Virus record (IMG/VR): IMGVR_UViG_3300046167_000586
Location: 1 to 32,014 of that record
Strand: one strand, 5' to 3'
DNA length: 32,014 nt
Source of the DNA: a virus
The position numbers and the translations under genes are program-made. Positions 28,656-32,014 of the stretch are shown here, piece after piece; positions within the stretch are counted from its first letter, which is position 1, and the number at the start of each line of letters is the position of its first letter. The notes beneath the pieces were generated by a model. That model saw only the letters and a program-made list of their open reading frames with translations, ran no database searches and was not told where the DNA came from.

Positions 28656-28892
28656 TTATTCTTTATCTTCTTTTATTTCCTCGTAAGAACCATCTTGCAA
28701 GTTGATATTTATTTTACCATACTTGTCTTCTAGTTCTTTCTTTACTTTGTTAGATTCTTCTCTAACTTGACTTAAAGCGTGTAATAGATTATGCTTTTGC
28801 TCATCTAGTGTACCTAAGTCGTGCTTAATAGCAGAAACTTTCTTTTCTGATTCTAATAATGATTCTAATTCTTCTTTACTAATTTTTGACAT
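28656..28892 (-). CDS. Coiled-coil protein (78 aa)
   Basis: MSKISKEELESLLESEKKVS, AIKHDLGTLDEQKHNLLHAL, SQVREESNKVKKELEDKYGK: heptads throughout residues 5-57 indicate a long coiled coil, with an acidic end (DGSYEEIKEDKE). It is the first gene after the fibre and the promoter at 28917-28949. Similar short coiled-coil proteins precede lysis genes in flavophages; function unknown. Confidence 0.6.
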   Translation of the reverse strand: MSKISKEELESLLESEKKVSAIKHDLGTLDEQKHNLLHALSQVREESNKVKKELEDKYGKININLQDGSYEEIKEDKE

Positions 28893-28916
28893 TTTATTAA
28901 ATTTATAGTTATATTA

Positions 28917-28949
28917 CAAATATATTAATTATTTATTTGTGACTTTAAA
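28917..28949 (-). promoter_or_regulatory. Promoter for lysis/accessory operon
   Basis: TATATTTG at 28924-28917 on the minus strand is an exact TAnnTTTG match. A TTTA lies 21 bases upstream (28949-28946), inside the end of the fibre gene, as a weak -33 element. The ATG of the first gene is 22 bases downstream. Confidence 0.5.
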
Positions 28950-31900
28950 CTTTCTATTTCTGCTTTTAACTCCTGTATAGCTCCTACTAATAATGGCACT
29001 AACTTTGATTGGTCGATGCCTTGATAATCTGGCACTTCTCTTGTACCCATTACCTTTTCAGATACTAATACTTTTTCAGTCCATTCTTCTTTAGCTTCTG
29101 TTACAAGAACTTCTTCAGTATATGCTTCTTTGCCCTCTACAATTACGTTTCCTTCATCATCTAATTCTTCTTCAACAGCAGGATGCTCTATAGTTTCATA
29201 AACTGCTTCTTCAGCAGGATGAACAACGTCTTCATAAACAGCAGGAGTTACTTCGTATTCTTCAGTACGCATAGCATCTTTTTCTCCTGTAATAGCTTCA
29301 GGCACTATTTCTTGTACTTCGTGAGCTAAGAATCCATCTACTGTTTTATCTGCATCTGCTATAAAATTAAATCTACTTGGTTTTAATTGACTTACCCTAT
29401 CTAAAGCACCAGTCATTGAAACTACGTTTTCTTTTAATCTGTAATCTGATGATGTGTTATAAGAAGTTGCAGAAGAATATGTACTAATAGAACCTACCAC
29501 CCCATTTAAATTTGTAAAAGTCGCTAAATATCTTGTTCCAGTAGCATCATTCATTAATTCTAAAGCTACATTACCACTAGTTGCTGTACTATTACTTGAG
29601 ACCCTTAATGAACCAGTACTTTGAAACGATTGAGAAGAACTATATCCTCCAGTAATTTCAACATCCCCCCCAGATGTTATACGCATTCTTTCTGTTCCAC
29701 CAAAAGGTGAAGTCGCTCCTGTGTTAAAAATAATGTCTCTATTTTCAACAGAAATCTCTAACCCATTACCTGCTCCTTTATTTACACCAATCCAAGCTTG
29801 GTCTCCTCCTGCACCACTACTATCTATTAGTATCGCAGTACCAACTCCACTGCCTGTTGCTAATTCAGTTTTTAAATGTAGAAGTTGGCTAGGCGAATCA
29901 GTTCCTATTCCTACGTTTCCATTTCTATTTCCACAAAATAAAACTGTAGATGGGGTTGCTCCTCCTCCTTGTCCTATTAAAATACTGAAACTATCAGTAG
30001 CACCATCCATTTTCAAATCTAAAGGATGTCCTGCTCCATTACCGTCTGTTCCTTGTATTCTTACAGTAGATGCTTGATTGTTTCCTGTAACAGCAACCTC
30101 TAAATTTTTAGCAGGCGAATCAGTTCCTATTCCTACGTTTCCTCCATTAGGTTGAAAAACTATATTACCTGCATTAGCAACACCAGCTTCTATTGTTTGG
30201 AATATCCATTTTCTATCAGCTGCTGATGCTCCACCTTTTACCTCACAAGTTAAAGTTGCATAATTTGATGCTTCATTTGATGTTCCAAATCTTGCCCATT
30301 CTACACCAGATGTAACAGTTTTGGCTTGACCACTAGCAACTTCTAATTTAGCGTTAGGCGATGTAGTTCCAATTCCTACGTTTCCTCCTCCAAATAAAGC
30401 AGCATAATTTGTTGAAGCGCCTTCTGCTGTTACTTGTAATCCAATATTTTTTGTTGCACCAGAACCATAAGCACCACCTTGAAATCCCCAATTTGTTCCA
30501 CTTGTTGCTGATTGAATAGCTTGTATTGCTCTACCATTTGCTGTATCATCAGCTACAGTTAACTTATAACTAGGACTAGTTTCTCCAATTCCTACGTTTC
30601 CTCCTGCTTGTATAGTTAATCTTCTTGTCCAAGTAATAGCTGAACCTGCTGTATCAGACGGAGCATTTTCAAAATTAAATTCTCCATTTGCCATATAAAA
30701 TTGATTTGCTTCATCAGCAGCTTTACGAACCCAAGCAGTAGCTCCAGAATTTAAATAAGCATTTTGTAACAAATTAGTTACATTTGTACCTGTATTGTTA
30801 GATATTAAAGACGTTGTATTACCAATATCTAATGATTGATATCCTGTATAATGTGAATATGGTGTTACTCCTATTCCTACGTTTCCTGAACTGTCTATAC
30901 GCATTCTTTCACCCCAAGTACCAGCGTTTCTTGTTAAAAAAGCTAAATCTGCTGAACTTGCATTAGAGGGTTGTATAGCTTCAATAGCAGCACCTCCAGT
31001 TGTTGAACCTGACCAACCAGTAACATCAAATCTAATACCAACCGTTTCATTATTTGTGTTTCCTGTATTTTTTCTTGATAATATTAAATCTGCTACTGGA
31101 GTTGTAGAACTATAAATAGAAGAATCTGTTTTTAGTACAGATACGTTTCCATTAACATCTAATTCTCCTTCTACATAAACAGTTGCAGCACTTACATCAG
31201 CAAGTAATAAATATGGGTCACCTAAATCTCCTGCTTTAAAATCATCTTGAACAGTTAAACTATTACTTATAGATACACCTGTTGATACAATAGTCATTGC
31301 AGGAACTCCTTCACCAAGTGTGAACTCGTGTGAACCCCAAGAATTATAACCAAATATATCTCCATCGTGGTCAACACGAATAAAGTTTTTTAAACCAGAA
31401 CCATCTGAAAAGTCTAAATATGCAGCTTCATCTGTCGCACTAGCTATTGTAACACCTCCATCATCTGGAGCAGTTACTACTAATTCGTGTTTACTATAAG
31501 AACTTGGATTTGCTGTATTAATACCAACAGAATCTTCTGAAGCATCTACGAATAAAGTGTCTGTATCTACTGTCAAATCTTGTGTAACATTAGCTGTTCC
31601 GCTTACGTCTAATGTATGTGATGGGTTATCATTATATATACCTACTCTTGCGTTACTAGGATTAACAGTTAATGTATTGTTTATTCCATATGTAGAATCT
31701 ACTATTAGTTTTTTTCTTGTAAAAATCGAAACACTACTTATATTTAAACTACCTGCTCCTAATCCTGCTCCTGCTACACCAATCTCAAAACCGTCACCAT
31801 TGTGAGTATAAGAAATAAAACCTCCGTTTGTACTACCACTAGATTCAGCATCTTGAAAGAATAAGTGACCATAAGCCATACTACCAGAGTATATTGTTAT

Positions 31901-32014
31901 TCCTGTATTACTACTACCGTCTCCAATTATTAAATCTTTAGCATCACTTGTAAAACCTGAAGGGCTTGCGTTATTTATACCGACTTGACTATTTGTTGAA
32001 TCTACTTTTAACGT
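28925..32014 (-). CDS. Tail fibre, C-terminal 1029 residues with S74 chaperone domain
   Basis: The frame is open from base 32014, not just from the Met at 31879, and it continues the N-terminal part at 1-1287. It contains at least seven NVGIG.(T/D)SP..L.V or VGIN..NPS units that form beta-helical shaft segments. The C-terminus has SSDYRLKENVVSMTGALDRV, with the Ser/Lys of a peptidase S74 intramolecular chaperone, and GFLAHEVQEIVPEAITGEKD and LVPLLVGAIQELKAEIESLK. The S74 domain trims itself after trimer folding. About 75 residues rich in EEY/VYE repeats are inserted within it. It would bind the host surface. Confidence 0.88.
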   Translation of the reverse strand, partial: TLKVDSTNSQVGINNASPSGFTSDAKDLIIGDGSSNTGITIYSGSMAYGHLFFQDAESSGSTNGGFISYTHNGDGFEIGVAGAGLGAGSLNISSVSIFTRKKLIVDSTYGINNTLTVNPSNARVGIYNDNPSHTLDVSGTANVTQDLTVDTDTLFVDASEDSVGINTANPSSYSKHELVVTAPDDGGVTIASATDEAAYLDFSDGSGLKNFIRVDHDGDIFGYNSWGSHEFTLGEGVPAMTIVSTGVSISNSLTVQDDFKAGDLGDPYLLLADVSAATVYVEGELDVNGNVSVLKTDSSIYSSTTPVADLILSRKNTGNTNNETVGIRFDVTGWSGSTTGGAAIEAIQPSNASSADLAFLTRNAGTWGERMRIDSSGNVGIGVTPYSHYTGYQSLDIGNTTSLISNNTGTNVTNLLQNAYLNSGATAWVRKAADEANQFYMANGEFNFENAPSDTAGSAITWTRRLTIQAGGNVGIGETSPSYKLTVADDTANGRAIQAIQSATSGTNWGFQGGAYGSGATKNIGLQVTAEGASTNYAALFGGGNVGIGTTSPNAKLEVASGQAKTVTSGVEWARFGTSNEASNYATLTCEVKGGASAADRKWIFQTIEAGVANAGNIVFQPNGGNVGIGTDSPAKNLEVAVTGNNQASTVRIQGTDGNGAGHPLDLKMDGATDSFSILIGQGGGATPSTVLFCGNRNGNVGIGTDSPSQLLHLKTELATGSGVGTAILIDSSGAGGDQAWIGVNKGAGNGLEISVENRDIIFNTGATSPFGGTERMRITSGGDVEITGGYSSSQSFQSTGSLRVSSNSTATSGNVALELMNDATGTRYLATFTNLNGVVGSISTYSSATSYNTSSDYRLKENVVSMTGALDRVSQLKPSRFNFIADADKTVDGFLAHEVQEIVPEAITGEKDAMRTEEYEVTPAVYEDVVHPAEEAVYETIEHPAVEEELDDEGNVIVEGKEAYTEEVLVTEAKEEWTEKVLVSEKVMGTREVPDYQGIDQSKLVPLLVGAIQELKAEIESLKSQINN
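29898..30905 (-). repeat. Repeated GNVGIG units in fibre gene
   Basis: Near-identical DNA ttcctattcctacgtttcc or ttccaattcctacgtttcc recurs at about 29905, 30124, 30370, 30590 and 30870, each encoding GNVGIG(T/E/V). Spacing is roughly 220-280 bases. These coding repeats invite recombination between shaft modules and may cause mis-assembly. Confidence 0.7.

Noticed and set aside
29721-30077. Plus-strand ORF of 118 codons and repeats suggesting a CRISPR
   Set aside because: The repeats are in-frame GNVGIG codons of the fibre gene with unequal spacing of 220-280 bases; there are no short spacers and no cas genes.
31880-32014. Fibre gene starting at Met 31879
   Set aside because: The frame is open for another 45 codons to the window end and joins in frame with the ORF at 1-1287, so 31879 is an internal Met.

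Overview
This window looks like the complete circular (or circularly permuted / terminally redundant) genome of a tailed phage of about 32.0 kb, opened inside its tail-fibre gene. The reading frame that leaves the minus strand at base 1 continues without a break into the frame that enters at base 32014. The join reads ...DLTVNTS + TLKVDSTNSQVGINNASPS..., a typical fibre motif. All genes lie on the minus strand and are packed with TAATG and ATGA stop/start overlaps. The DNA is very AT-rich. Starts lack Shine-Dalgarno sequences, and the clearest promoters have a TATATTTG -7 box. Together with the protein families this points to a Bacteroidetes host, probably a marine flavobacterium. I see no integrase, repressor, tRNA or CRISPR, so a lytic life style is likely. 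The long-tail genes (tape measure, tail tube, terminator-like and chaperone-like proteins) suggest a siphovirus.

Layout in transcription order (right to left). (1) 28.9-26.4 kb: accessory and lysis block with small membrane proteins, a thioredoxin-like exported protein, a lipoprotein, an M15 peptidase endolysin and a holin. (2) 26.25-25.84 kb: NinG, then a terminator followed at once by a promoter. (3) 25.7-22.7 kb: replication and recombination block with an ERF annealing protein, SSB-like protein, DnaB-like helicase and sigma-like protein. (4) 22.7-16.7 kb: a promoter-led block with an SGNH-like protein, an amino acid:DNA transferase-like protein, a PLP enzyme, a T4 gp42-like deoxypyrimidine hydroxymethylase, a MazG-like pyrophosphatase, an exonuclease and a DnaA-C protein. 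(5) 16.6-15.2 kb: terminase. (6) 15.2-7.5 kb: tail genes. (7) 7.5-1.35 kb: protease, scaffold, capsid, tail tube, portal and connector. (8) The fibre gene, crossing the contig ends.

Three things stand out. First, block 4 looks like a DNA-base hypermodification pathway: hydroxymethylated nucleotide synthesis, an amino acid:DNA transferase-like protein, a PLP enzyme and an unexplained SGNH-like partner. It has no recognisable hydroxymethyl-DNA kinase, and its hydroxymethylase carries the Asp that in T4 gp42 selects dCMP. Second, the tail-chaperone gene has a U UUU UUU slippery site, with about 60 codons open in two frames and a conserved-looking -1 extension. Third, four other genes are interrupted at five points, and each time a +1 shift restores the frame. 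This is either an unusual recoding habit or systematic one-base insertions in the sequence.

The head genes lie downstream of the tail genes, and portal comes after capsid. This order differs from the usual terminase-portal-capsid-tail arrangement. Strong hairpin terminators follow both the capsid and the tail-tube gene, which would step expression down towards portal.
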